Shown here: one piece after another, positions 8,725 to 16,693 of the stretch
Numbering within the stretch: the first letter of the stretch is position 1
Layout: every line of letters starts with the position of its first letter
Translations under genes and position numbers: made by a program
The notes under the pieces: model-generated
Database searches by the model: none
Told to the model about the DNA's origin: nothing
The model's input: only the letters and a program-made list of their open reading frames with translations
Source: an uncultured Prevotellaceae bacterium
Lineage (GTDB): Bacteria; Bacteroidota; Bacteroidia; Bacteroidales; Muribaculaceae
Direction: 5' to 3'
NCBI GenBank assembly: GCA_900316835.1
Contig: ONEL01000002.1
Location: 225,976 to 289,975 of the forward strand
DNA length: 64,000 nt

Positions 8725-9129
8725 TTACTTGCCGTAGCCGTCGCGAATGTAAAGACCTTCCATCTTTTGAACATTATTCTTCATCTCGATAGTTTTCTCC
8801 TTGGCTTTGCTGGCCTTTTCTACGGCTTTCTCATAGTCCTTCTTTGCATCCTCGGCTTTCTTCTCGGCGTCTTTCACCTTTTGGCGAGCCTTGTCAATGT
8901 CTTGGTTAGCTTTCTCGGCCTTTTTCTTTGCTTTTTCCACATCTTTGGTAGCCTTAGCCTCTTCCTTGAGCGCTTTTTCATATTTCTTCATGGCCTCGGC
9001 CTTAGCCTTGGTCTCGTTGGCCACTTGAGTAATGTTGTCATCATCGGGGGCGACGCTAGTGGTTGCCGCAGCGCTAAAATTGATTGTCATGGCAAGAGCA
9101 AAGGTTGCCAGTAATGCTAATTTCTTCAT
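8725..9129 (-). CDS. Small exported Lys/Glu/Ala-rich coiled-coil protein
   Basis: 134 residues. A signal peptide (about MKKLALLATFALAMTINFSAAA) is followed by a short acidic linker. From about residue 38 to 122 there is an unbroken charged helix built of repeats such as KAEAMKKYEKALKEEAK, ending in a short non-helical tail (GLYIRDGYGK). Composition and periodicity say coiled coil, probably periplasmic. No enzyme motif is present. It has its own promoter and is divergent from lgt. Similar short helical proteins are common in this lineage and lack an assigned role, so I do not propose one. Confidence 0.8.
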   Translation of the reverse strand: MKKLALLATFALAMTINFSAAATTSVAPDDDNITQVANETKAKAEAMKKYEKALKEEAKATKDVEKAKKKAEKANQDIDKARQKVKDAEKKAEDAKKDYEKAVEKASKAKEKTIEMKNNVQKMEGLYIRDGYGK

Positions 9130-9173
9130 GATTATAAATGTGTTAAAATTAATACTCTAAGCTTTGTCAATGG

Positions 9174-9204
9174 CAAAATTACAAAAAAATATTATACTGC
9201 CAAA
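9174..9204 (-). promoter_or_regulatory. Promoter for the coiled-coil protein gene
   Basis: The minus strand reads TTTG (9204-9201), 19 bp, then TAATTTTG (9181-9174). This fits the Bacteroidota -33/-7 consensus and lies about 45 bases before the start codon. Confidence 0.65.
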
Positions 9205-9262
9205 AAAAGATTGTCTCAAGCCGCGTTTTGGAACATTGCTATGGTGATTTTGAGGCACAATG

Positions 9263-9294
9263 TTGAGCTAAGTTATAAAAAAATATTACCTTTG
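9263..9294 (+). promoter_or_regulatory. Promoter for lgt
   Basis: TTG at 9263-9265 and TACCTTTG at 9287-9294 are separated by 21 bp, about 30 bases upstream of the lgt start. Confidence 0.65.
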
Positions 9295-9325
9295 TGGGCG
9301 TGATACCAATAATTCATTAATAACA

Positions 9326-10207
9326 ATGATGTTAGATTTTGTTACTTGGACAGCTAATCCCAACCTCTTTAGTGGCTTCGTTACAGTGAGGTGGTATGGA
9401 CTCATGTTTGCCATTGGGTTCTTGATTGGCTATGAGATAGTTTACCGCATTTTCAAGCGCGAGGGTGCGCCCGAGGCTTGGCTTGCGCCGTTATTTTTCT
9501 ATGTGGTGATTGCCACGGTGCTAGGAGCCAGGTTAGGGCATGTGTTCTTCTACGACTGGGGTTACTACAGTCAACATCCTGCCGACATTCTCAAGGTGTG
9601 GGAAGGTGGCTTGGCGAGCCATGGTGGCACCATTGGCATTATCATTGCTATTTTCATCTTTAGCTGGCATGTGACCAAGAAGAGCGCTTTGTGGACTCTT
9701 GACCGCTTGTGTATTCCCATTGGTCTGGTGGGGGCTTTGATTCGCATTGGCAACCTCATGAATCACGAAATCTATGGCGGGCCCACTAGCCAGCCATGGG
9801 GCTTTGAGTTCATCAGTAACATCAACCAGTATATGCAAGGAGCTGAGCCGGTGTTCACACAGCCATGTCACCCCACTCAAATCTATGAGGCGCTGTGCTA
9901 TCTTGCCGTGTTTGGCATTTGCATGTACATGTACTGGCGTCGCAATGCTCAAGAGCGACCAGGGCTCATCTTGGGCACTTTCCTCGTGGGCATCTTTGGC
10001 ACAAGGTTCTTTATCGAGTTTGTTAAGAATGTGCAAGAGCCGTGGGAGGTGGGGTTGCGCCAGAGCATTGGTCTTGATCAGGGACAGTTGCTGAGCATCC
10101 CGTTTGTGATTGCAGGCATTTGGCTCATAGTGCGTGCCTTGCGTCGTCCTCGCGAGGTGATAGAATACCCGGGCGAGTTTGCCGATGCCAAGAAAAAGAA
10201 AAAATAA
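9326..10207 (+). CDS. lgt: Prolipoprotein diacylglyceryl transferase Lgt
   Basis: 293 residues, with about seven membrane helices. Lgt moves diacylglycerol from phosphatidylglycerol to the lipobox cysteine of prelipoproteins in the inner membrane, the first step of lipoprotein maturation. The Lgt signature is visible as LIRIGNLMNHEIYGGPTSQP. Other family features are VRWYGLMFAIGF near the N-terminus, GARLGHVFFY, GGLASHGGTIG and HPTQIYEAL. A Lys-rich tail (AKKKKK) ends the protein. It is a single-gene unit with its own promoter. Several probable substrates are encoded in this window: the OmpA-like, DUF4923 and DUF5689 proteins and the NamZ-like enzyme. Confidence 0.98.
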   Translation: MMLDFVTWTANPNLFSGFVTVRWYGLMFAIGFLIGYEIVYRIFKREGAPEAWLAPLFFYVVIATVLGARLGHVFFYDWGYYSQHPADILKVWEGGLASHGGTIGIIIAIFIFSWHVTKKSALWTLDRLCIPIGLVGALIRIGNLMNHEIYGGPTSQPWGFEFISNINQYMQGAEPVFTQPCHPTQIYEALCYLAVFGICMYMYWRRNAQERPGLILGTFLVGIFGTRFFIEFVKNVQEPWEVGLRQSIGLDQGQLLSIPFVIAGIWLIVRALRRPREVIEYPGEFADAKKKKK

Positions 10208-10296
10208 ACTATTTTTTTAAAAATTGCCGGGATTTTTTTCAAACAATTGCAAACAATTACTAACAATTAAATTATATCGCGACGGCGCATTATATT

Positions 10297-10316
10297 CCGG
10301 CGATAGCCGGCTTTTT
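10297..10316 (+). terminator. Terminator after lgt
   Basis: CCGGC-GATA-GCCGG is followed directly by CTTTTTG, about 90 bases past the lgt stop. Confidence 0.6.
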
Positions 10317-10419
10317 GACGCCGCAAGGCGCGACTTTTCGAATAACTTTTTTCAAACAATTAGTATCAAAAATGCGATTAAGCGAGTCAAAGTTTTAGCC
10401 ACAGCTAAAAACGTTAGAT

Positions 10420-10486
10420 AAATTAGGCTTCGCCTCACCAATGTCAAAACAAGTTTTGCCGCATTGGCTTCGGCTTGCACTAATTT
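10420..10486. repeat. 67-bp nested inverted repeat with cloverleaf-like folding
   Basis: The outer stem is AAATTAG (10420-10426) with CTAATTT (10480-10486). Inside it are a small GGCTTCGCC hairpin and a central arm of CCAATG (10438-10443) with CATTGG (10462-10467), which itself encloses CAAAAC and GTTTTG. A GGCTTCGGCT arm follows. It has no tRNA consensus bases and is not a tRNA. Confidence 0.6.
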
Positions 10487-10632
10487 TGCGAGCGTGAGCA
10501 TTTTTGTCTTTTAAAAAAAACTCTCGCAAGGGAAAAATCATGAAAATCCCAATGCTACTGGGGGTGGTAGGGGATTTGGTGAATATGTAAAAAGTTAAAA
10601 ATCAAGAAAAAGAAGATTTTACTCTCATTTTA

Positions 10633-10664
10633 TTTGGTAAATTTGTATAAAGATTGTATATTTG
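10633..10664 (+). promoter_or_regulatory. Promoter for the Lrp/AsnC-type regulator gene
   Basis: TTTG at 10633-10636 and TATATTTG at 10657-10664 are separated by exactly 20 bp, 41 bases upstream of the start codon. Confidence 0.75.
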
Positions 10665-10705
10665 CAATCAATCGAATATTTTTTCTTTAAAAATGTTATA
10701 ATCCT

Positions 10706-11164
10706 ATGGAGAGAATAGACAACCTAGACAAGAAAATCTTGAAGATTATCATGACCAACGCACGCATCGCATCGAAGGATGTGGCGCTGGAGTGTGGCGT
10801 ATCAAGAGCGGCAGTGCATCAGCGCATTCAGCGCATGGCCGACCTGAAAGTGATTACCGGTTCATGCTATAATGTTGACCCCATTGCACTGGGTTACAAC
10901 ACCTGTACCTACATTGGCATCAAGCTCGACAAGGGGTCGCTATATCGAAATGTGGTTCCCGAGCTTGAGAAAATTCCTGAGATTGTGGAGTGCCACTATA
11001 CCACAGGCTCTTACAGCATGCTTGTTAAGCTCTATGCCAGCAGTAACGAACACCTCATGGACTTGTTGAACAACAAAATTCAGCACATCCCCGGAGTGAG
11101 ATCGACCGAGACGCTTATTTCACTCGACCAGAGCATCGACCGAGTTCTCCCCATCAGGGTGTGA
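10706..11164 (+). CDS. Lrp/AsnC family transcriptional regulator
   Basis: 152 residues, the normal family length. The N-terminal 60 residues hold the AsnC-type helix-turn-helix (LDKKILKIIMTNARIASKDV, then VSRAAVHQRIQRMADLKVI). Residues about 70-150 are the RAM ligand-binding domain (YNTCTYIGIKL, VVECHYTTGSYSMLVKLYA, GVRSTETLISL). Such proteins assemble as octamers and switch genes of amino-acid metabolism in response to an amino acid. It stands alone with its own promoter and terminator, so the target genes cannot be named. It is flanked on both sides by structured non-coding elements. Confidence 0.93.
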   Translation: MERIDNLDKKILKIIMTNARIASKDVALECGVSRAAVHQRIQRMADLKVITGSCYNVDPIALGYNTCTYIGIKLDKGSLYRNVVPELEKIPEIVECHYTTGSYSMLVKLYASSNEHLMDLLNNKIQHIPGVRSTETLISLDQSIDRVLPIRV

Positions 11165-11192
11165 GCCCATGAGTAATTCTTCTCCACCACTG

Positions 11193-11222
11193 AATCCCAA
11201 GTTCTTCGCTTGGGATTTTTTA
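11193..11222 (+). terminator. Terminator after the Lrp-type gene
   Basis: AATCCCAAG and CTTGGGATT form a perfect 9-bp stem followed by a run of T, 28 bases past the stop codon. Confidence 0.85.
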
Positions 11223-11231
11223 ATTAAACAT

Positions 11232-11472
11232 ACCCGTTGGCGGAATTAAGTTGAGTATGAATTATGATAAAACATATTGGCTTTCAGGTATTTGCATCGA
11301 AGACGCTGGGCGGGTCGAAGACCCGACTTTGTTCGTAAGACCATGCAAGGACCCCGTAGGGGTTCGCAGCTTGGTCCTTACTGAATCTGACGAAAAGTGC
11401 CTCGAAGAGGAACTTCTTCATTAACAATATTTTCCATCATAATGTGATGTTTTATTAATTCCGCCAACGGGT
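11232..11472. mobile_element. 241-bp non-coding element with perfect 18-bp terminal inverted repeats (MITE-like)
   Basis: ACCCGTTGGCGGAATTAA at 11232-11249 is repeated exactly in inverse orientation at 11455-11472. The interior has no gene but several stems: CGGGTC/GACCCG, AAGGACC...GGTCCTT enclosing CCC-GTA-GGG, and CCTCGAAGAGG. No clear target-site duplication is visible in the flanks. It may be a miniature transposable element or a structured non-coding RNA gene. Confidence 0.6.
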
Positions 11473-11543
11473 TTATACATTTATAATTTTATAAATTAGT
11501 GATTAGATTTTGGGCTTTGTAGTGTTTTTATGGAAAAAAGTTG

Positions 11544-11551
11544 TATTTTTG
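11544..11551 (+). promoter_or_regulatory. -7 box for the GHL10 gene
   Basis: TATTTTTG matches the TAnnTTTG consensus 33 bases before the start codon. A TTTG at 11516-11519 is 24 bp away, a longer spacing than usual. Confidence 0.5.
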
Positions 11552-11584
11552 TAAGCGAAACACACATTTTAAATTCAAAATACT

Positions 11585-14179
11585 ATGAAAAGGTTACAAA
11601 ATCTAGTGCTGTGCTTAGCGCTGATGGTGGGCATGATGGCCCAGGCTGCTACCGGCAACACGCCCAAGCGCGAATTTCGCTCAGCTTGGGTGGCCACCGT
11701 GTGGTGCCTCGACTGGCCCGAGACCCAGGCTTATGGCACTAATGCCGAGGTCAAGCAGAAGGCTCAACTCAATCGCATGCTTGACTCACTCAAGAAAAAT
11801 AATTTCAATGCTATCAACTTCCAGGTGCGCTCGATGTGCGATGCAATGTATGAGTCGAGCTACGAGCCATGGTCGAGCTACCTTACCGGAACGCGCGGAC
11901 AGGTGCCCACGTGGGACCCGCTAGCCTATGCCGTTGAGCAGTGTCACCTGCGTGGCATGGAATGCCACGCGTGGATTAATCCTTATCGCTATAGCAGTAA
12001 CGGCATCGACCAGTGGGATGCCGCCGCCAACCCCAAGGACATGGCGTTGCGACAGTCGGGGCTATTGCTCGCGGCAGGCAACTATGTGGTGCTCGACCCC
12101 GCTCGCGACGAGACCATTGAGCGCATTGTGAACGTGTGTAAAGAAATTATCACAAAATATGACGTTGACGGCATTCTCTATGACGACTATTTCTACCCCG
12201 ACGGCATCAGTAGTGGCAGTGATGCCGGTGACTATCAGGAGTGGCTCGATAGCAATACCGACATGACCTTCGGTGACTGGCGTCGCGCTAACGTCAACCG
12301 CATGGTAAAAGCTGTTTATGACATGATTCAAGTCACGCGCCCCGACATTCGCTTTGGTATCTCGCCAGCGGGGGTGGCGGGGACTTCGGCTCCCAACTAT
12401 GGCTTGCCTCGTTGCCCGGCGGGTAGTGACTGGCAGTATAACGGCATCTTTAGCGACCCGCTGGCATGGCTCAACGAGAAGACTATCGACTACATCTCGC
12501 CACAGGTTTACTGGAAAATAGGTTCTAGTGCCGACTATAGCAAGATTGTGCCCTGGTGGAACCAGGTGTGCGATTATTTCGATCGTCAGCTCTTTGTCTC
12601 TAGCTCTATTTCAAGCATGGGCTCCACTAGCACTGAGCTTGACCACGAGGAATATGCTAATGAAGTGGAACTTAATCGCACCACCAGCTATGATGGTGCG
12701 CCCGGGGCTATCTTTTACAGTTGCAAGTATCTCTATCGCACTGGTAACCGCGAGGAACTGGCAACCTATCTGCATCGCAAGGTGTTCTCGCGCCCGGCTT
12801 TGCCTCCCGCCATGCCCTGGAAACCAGGCACCGACCCAGGTCTTGTGACTAACCTCTCAAGTGAGAATCATGTGCTGTCGTGGACAGGATTTGACAATTA
12901 CAAGTATAGCATTTATGCTGTGCCTAATAGCGTGGCGCCCGAGCAGTTTAGTCGCGATGCTGAGTCGTTGCTTGATGTGAGCTACACCACTAGTTTCACC
13001 TTGCCTGAGGATGCACGTTTTGGCTATTACTATGCCGTGTGCCCAGTCGACCGCTTGGACAACGAGTTTGAACCCGCTTTCTTGGTGCCACCGGCCGACA
13101 TGCAACTCGCGGCTCCAGTACTGGTGTCGCCGTCAAACGGCGACCTGGTTCCCGATCCATTCACCATGGAGTGGAACGCGGTTGCTAACGCCCAGGGCTA
13201 CATGGTGGAACTCTCGACCGATGAACTCTTTACTAATGTGGTGCGACGCACTACCACCGGCACCTCAATCTCGTCGAGCGAGTTTGGCGACTTCTTGCCT
13301 CGCACCTATTACTGGCGCGTGCGCGCATGTGCCGAGGGATATGTTGATGGTGTGAGCGAGACACGGCACTGTTCTCCACAGGTGTTCACTATCACCTATC
13401 CTGAGAATGGCGCTCAGGACATTCATCCCTCATTCACCGCGCAATGGCTCACTGGAGGCTCCAGCGCCCAGGCAACACTCGAGATAGCTACCGACGATGC
13501 GTTTAGCAACATCGTCTTCAGTGGCAATTCATCGCAAGGCGAGCTGGCAATTCCACAGTACACTCTCATGCCGGGACAGTACTACTACATGCGAGTCCAT
13601 ATGATTGACAACGATAACTATCGCGTTACAAGCACTGTTACCTTCAAGACGGCCTATCTCAATGCCGAGCCACCCACATTTGCCATTCCCATCGATGGGG
13701 GCACGCTCTATAGCGACCAGTATGTTACACTCAACCGCCAGGAAGCGGCAGTGAGCTACACCATAGAAATATCTACCAGCGCCACAACATGGGGGCGCAC
13801 ACGATTTGTGGAAACGGTGCGTGACTTTGCCTATCACACCACGGCATTAGCAGGTGACATAAAGGTGAATAACAAACTAATGGAGGATGGCAAGACCTAT
13901 TATGCACGTGCACGTGCCGCTTATGCTACCGAGAGTGGAAATGCTAACACCGACTATTGCAACGTCATCTCCTTTGTCTACAACAGTGGCACGGCTCCAG
14001 TGGCGGTGGCGGGCGACGTGAATGGCGATGGTCAGTGCACGGGAAGCGATGTGACCGCGCTCTACAACTACATCCTCTACAACGATACAAGTGCTATTGT
14101 AAATGGTGACCAAAACGGCGATGGCAACATCACCGGTAGCGACGTCACTGCGGTCTACAACATCATTCTAGGACTTTGA
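11585..14179 (+). CDS. Secreted GHL10-family glycoside hydrolase with fibronectin-like modules and dockerin-like tail
   Basis: 864 residues. A signal peptide (MKRLQNLVLCLALMVGMMAQA) precedes a GHL10/DUF187 TIM-barrel domain at about 30-390. Visible family features are REFRSAWVATVWCLDWP, NNFNAINFQVRSMCDAMY, GMECHAWINPYR, YDVDGILYDDYFYPDG and IRFGISPAG. Residues about 410-800 carry fibronectin/Ig-like beta modules (LVSPSNGDLVPDPFTMEWN, RTYYWRVRACAEG). Residues about 810-864 are a dockerin-like pair of calcium loops (DVNGDG..TGSD, DQNGDG..TGSD), ending two residues after VYNIIL. GHL10 enzymes are predicted to act on glycans, possibly peptidoglycan-derived, but the substrate here is unknown. The gene is monocistronic and converges on the GNAT gene, with one base between their stop codons. 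Confidence 0.88.
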   Translation: MKRLQNLVLCLALMVGMMAQAATGNTPKREFRSAWVATVWCLDWPETQAYGTNAEVKQKAQLNRMLDSLKKNNFNAINFQVRSMCDAMYESSYEPWSSYLTGTRGQVPTWDPLAYAVEQCHLRGMECHAWINPYRYSSNGIDQWDAAANPKDMALRQSGLLLAAGNYVVLDPARDETIERIVNVCKEIITKYDVDGILYDDYFYPDGISSGSDAGDYQEWLDSNTDMTFGDWRRANVNRMVKAVYDMIQVTRPDIRFGISPAGVAGTSAPNYGLPRCPAGSDWQYNGIFSDPLAWLNEKTIDYISPQVYWKIGSSADYSKIVPWWNQVCDYFDRQLFVSSSISSMGSTSTELDHEEYANEVELNRTTSYDGAPGAIFYSCKYLYRTGNREELATYLHRKVFSRPALPPAMPWKPGTDPGLVTNLSSENHVLSWTGFDNYKYSIYAVPNSVAPEQFSRDAESLLDVSYTTSFTLPEDARFGYYYAVCPVDRLDNEFEPAFLVPPADMQLAAPVLVSPSNGDLVPDPFTMEWNAVANAQGYMVELSTDELFTNVVRRTTTGTSISSSEFGDFLPRTYYWRVRACAEGYVDGVSETRHCSPQVFTITYPENGAQDIHPSFTAQWLTGGSSAQATLEIATDDAFSNIVFSGNSSQGELAIPQYTLMPGQYYYMRVHMIDNDNYRVTSTVTFKTAYLNAEPPTFAIPIDGGTLYSDQYVTLNRQEAAVSYTIEISTSATTWGRTRFVETVRDFAYHTTALAGDIKVNNKLMEDGKTYYARARAAYATESGNANTDYCNVISFVYNSGTAPVAVAGDVNGDGQCTGSDVTALYNYILYNDTSAIVNGDQNGDGNITGSDVTAVYNIILGL

Positions 14180-14180
14180 A

Positions 14181-14699
14181 TTAGGTGTTACGGGAATTAA
14201 TTGTAAGGCGCTGGTAGGCGAGACGTTCGTCGCCGCCCTGCAGGTAGATGATGCCACAGTAGTGGAAGCCATGCTCGAGAAGGAGGTTTCGCATTATCTT
14301 GTTGTCGCGGTGGGTATCGATGCGCAAGTTCGTGACGCATGAGAAGCAATAGTCCACCACGTCGTTGAAAATGCCATGAACGGTGTTGAGGCTTCCCATG
14401 CGGTGCACTACATGATAGGGCAGGGTGTCGTCGAGCCACTCGCCATCGTAGATGCAGGCGTAGGTTGGCTCAGGCGATGGCAGGAAGGCGAAGTAGGCCA
14501 CGATGTTTCCACACTCTTCCACTACAAGCCCTCCGTTGCATTCAATGTCGGCAATGACGGCTTGCTCGGTGGGGTAGCCATTAATCCACTGGTTAGCGTT
14601 CCCCGAGCGACGCATCTTTTCTCTAGCGACAGCTAGCACCGCCATTATGTCGTCGATGTCGTTGAGAGTGGCGTGCCTGATAGTGCGATTGTCTTGCAT
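14181..14699 (-). CDS. GNAT family N-acetyltransferase
   Basis: 172 residues with the GNAT layout: TIRHATLNDIDDIMAVLAVA at the N-terminus, a central beta strand pair (GGLVVEECGNIVAYFAFLP) and a C-terminal half with NLRIDTHRDNKIMRNLLLEH followed by GFHYCGIIYL. The segment around THRDNKIMRNLL replaces the canonical R/Q-x-x-G-x-G/A acetyl-CoA loop and keeps the His-Arg-Asp-Asn pattern seen in many Bacteroidales GNAT proteins. Acceptor unknown. It lies downstream of the outer-membrane barrel gene on the same strand, but a terminator hairpin stands between them, so it is probably expressed separately or by read-through. Confidence 0.85.
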   Translation of the reverse strand: MQDNRTIRHATLNDIDDIMAVLAVAREKMRRSGNANQWINGYPTEQAVIADIECNGGLVVEECGNIVAYFAFLPSPEPTYACIYDGEWLDDTLPYHVVHRMGSLNTVHGIFNDVVDYCFSCVTNLRIDTHRDNKIMRNLLLEHGFHYCGIIYLQGGDERLAYQRLTINSRNT

Positions 14700-14711
14700 G
14701 GTTGTGTGAAG

Positions 14712-14756
14712 AAAAAAATATAATGGCTGTGAAAAAGATAATCACAGCCATTATTA
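14712..14756 (-). terminator. Terminator after the outer-membrane barrel gene
   Basis: TAATGGCTGTG (14721-14731) pairs with CACAGCCATTA (14743-14753). On the minus strand the hairpin is followed by a run of seven T. Confidence 0.8.
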
Positions 14757-14768
14757 TAATATATATTT

Positions 14769-16628
14769 TTAGAAATTAAGCGAGATGCCACCCATGAGGC
14801 TAATCTTTTGAGCGCCCATACCGGGCATGATGTCCCATTGCTTGCATAGCAAGTTGCCAGCTTGAGCCCACACCGCAAAGGCGTGGCTGAAGTTGTAGCG
14901 AGCACCCACATGAAGGTCGATGACATCATTCATTTCTATTGCTCCATATTTATAATATCCTGGGTGAATGGTGATACCATCTTCATCTATCACAGGTTTT
15001 ACGTACCAGCGGGCGAAGGTGGAGCGGTTGATACGGCAATTAAGCCCCGCTGTAACCATCAGTGGCTTGATGGGCCACACTTTCACATCAAAGTTGAAAA
15101 TGGTGGTGGAACCATCATCGCCAAGGGGGTAACCCAAGTAGCGAGTGTCTTCTTCATAATCTTCATCACCAGCGAAAGTGTGAATAAACTTTGCATTGGC
15201 CTCGACAAGCGAGCGGTACTTGTAGTTCATGTCAAAACCTATATAAGCACCTTTACACTTCGACATCAGGTAAATGACAGCCGCATATTGATTAACGTCT
15301 TTATAGGGCGACCCAGGACCATCGGGGGTGTCGTTATCTAAATCAAGAACATCTTTGTAGACTCCTGAATTGGCGCCGGGAACAATGGGGTCGAGTTGAG
15401 CATTAATGAATCCATAGCCCGCAAAGGCTTTTGCGCTGAAACCAACAAAGGGACCGACATCAAATCCTACACGCCCGTCGAAGGGAATGTAGGTGTTGCC
15501 ATATTTCCCAAGTGGGTCGTTGTAGCGAAAAGCATCGTGCATGGCTCCCAAGTGGTTGATTTCCTTTCCACCAGTGGCTTGTGCAAAGAGACTCAAACCC
15601 TTTATAATCTTGAAGTGCAGGTCAACGTCGGGCGAGAAGCGCACTGCGGCTCCATCGTTAAACGAGAATTGGACATTAAAGCCCGCCTTAGCCTTGAAAA
15701 TATCGTTCTCATAGAGGTAGTAGGGCGATAGGGTGAGCATGCCGTAGGTGTTATCAGTTGGCTGGTTATTGATGATGTCGTGGCGGCGCAAATTCACGAT
15801 GTCGGCCGAGAAGTTAAATCCCACATCACCAATGCGGTCAAAATTATATTCAGCACCTAAGCCGGCATTGAGCCAGAACTCCTTGGCTCCATCAATTCCT
15901 TGCAAGTGCGACTTGTCGTAACCGGCATAGTCGATAGTGGCTGTAGCCTCATATTCAATGCCCTCACCCTTGATGTTATATTCGCTTTGCCACTTGCCAT
16001 CGACACGTGCCTCGAAGAACGCTGTCTTGTGATCCTTGAGGAAGTCGCCAAAACCGCCATAGAAATTGTAGCTGTCGAAGTGTAGATGGCCATCAAGCCC
16101 TAGCACTCCTTTATTCAATTTCTTGTTCCAGCTGGCGCTCAACAGGTTATCGTTGAAGCGTTGCTTGGAGCGGTTAGAAGGTTGCTCAATGAGTTTGGTA
16201 GTGTTTTTCCCAATCCATGTGCTGTTGTGTTGCAACCACAGGTCTAATTGTTCTTCCTCCTTGTCGATGAGGCGATAGCCGGCATTGGCAATAATGTTAA
16301 GATGTGTTCCTGCGCCCAGGTCAAGATATCCTCGCTGGTTAGAGAAGTTGTGGCGAGTGCGGTAGCCATAGGGTAGCATAGTGGGGATTTCGACTGGCAC
16401 CAGTGTAGGCACTGTCCAGTCGCTGAACTGTGGAGCCACAGCTTCCTTGCTGCTTTTCTTTATTTCCTTAGGCAACACGGTTTTCTTTACCACCTCTTTT
16501 TTTACTGGATCGAAATCGCGTTCCAGGGTTATTTCCTTGTTGAGGTCGGTCTTGGTGGTTTGCGCAGTGGTATTGCAACATGTTATTGCTGCCACGGCTA
16601 TAGCTAAATAAGTTGCTTTCTTATTCAT
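14769..16628 (-). CDS. Predicted outer-membrane beta-barrel protein (TonB-receptor-like, no plug seen)
   Basis: 619 residues. A signal peptide (MNKKATYLAIAVAAITCCNTTAQ) leads into a charged segment (TLERDFDPVKKEVVKKT) and then a long succession of amphipathic strands with Tyr/Phe/Gly patterning (YLDLGAGTHLNIIANAGYRL, SLFAQATGGKE). The chain ends in SLNF, a C-terminal phenylalanine typical of outer-membrane barrels. I see no TonB box or plug domain. It begins 65 bases after the stop of the large TPR gene, so the two are probably one operon and may form one envelope complex. A conserved TPR-plus-barrel gene pair occurs in Bacteroidales, but I know of no assigned function. Confidence 0.75.
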   Translation of the reverse strand: MNKKATYLAIAVAAITCCNTTAQTTKTDLNKEITLERDFDPVKKEVVKKTVLPKEIKKSSKEAVAPQFSDWTVPTLVPVEIPTMLPYGYRTRHNFSNQRGYLDLGAGTHLNIIANAGYRLIDKEEEQLDLWLQHNSTWIGKNTTKLIEQPSNRSKQRFNDNLLSASWNKKLNKGVLGLDGHLHFDSYNFYGGFGDFLKDHKTAFFEARVDGKWQSEYNIKGEGIEYEATATIDYAGYDKSHLQGIDGAKEFWLNAGLGAEYNFDRIGDVGFNFSADIVNLRRHDIINNQPTDNTYGMLTLSPYYLYENDIFKAKAGFNVQFSFNDGAAVRFSPDVDLHFKIIKGLSLFAQATGGKEINHLGAMHDAFRYNDPLGKYGNTYIPFDGRVGFDVGPFVGFSAKAFAGYGFINAQLDPIVPGANSGVYKDVLDLDNDTPDGPGSPYKDVNQYAAVIYLMSKCKGAYIGFDMNYKYRSLVEANAKFIHTFAGDEDYEEDTRYLGYPLGDDGSTTIFNFDVKVWPIKPLMVTAGLNCRINRSTFARWYVKPVIDEDGITIHPGYYKYGAIEMNDVIDLHVGARYNFSHAFAVWAQAGNLLCKQWDIMPGMGAQKISLMGGISLNF

Positions 16629-16693
16629 GGGAGTTATATAATATAATCGTGATGATGGATGATACTTCGTGTAAGCTTAAAAAAGTTCTCTAT

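Larger units (their letters stand above)
10208..10705. other. 498-bp non-coding region rich in palindromes
   Basis: No convincing gene is present. From left to right I see: AT-rich CAATTA repeats (about 10240-10270); a terminator hairpin (10297-10316); a second CGCC/GGCG hairpin (about 10319-10332); GTTTTAGC paired with GCTAAAAAC (10392-10412); a nested inverted-repeat structure (10420-10486); an imperfect AAATCCC/GGGATTT hairpin (10544-10577); and the promoter of the Lrp-type gene. The density of inverted repeats is far above that of the other intergenic spaces in the window. Confidence 0.7.

Noticed and set aside
10224..10421. 65-codon open frame after lgt
   Set aside because: It runs through a terminator hairpin and several palindromes and lacks a protein-like composition.
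10420..10486. Possible tRNA gene
   Set aside because: The fold looks like a cloverleaf, but the T-loop GTTCRA, the D-loop bases and a proper anticodon arm are missing.
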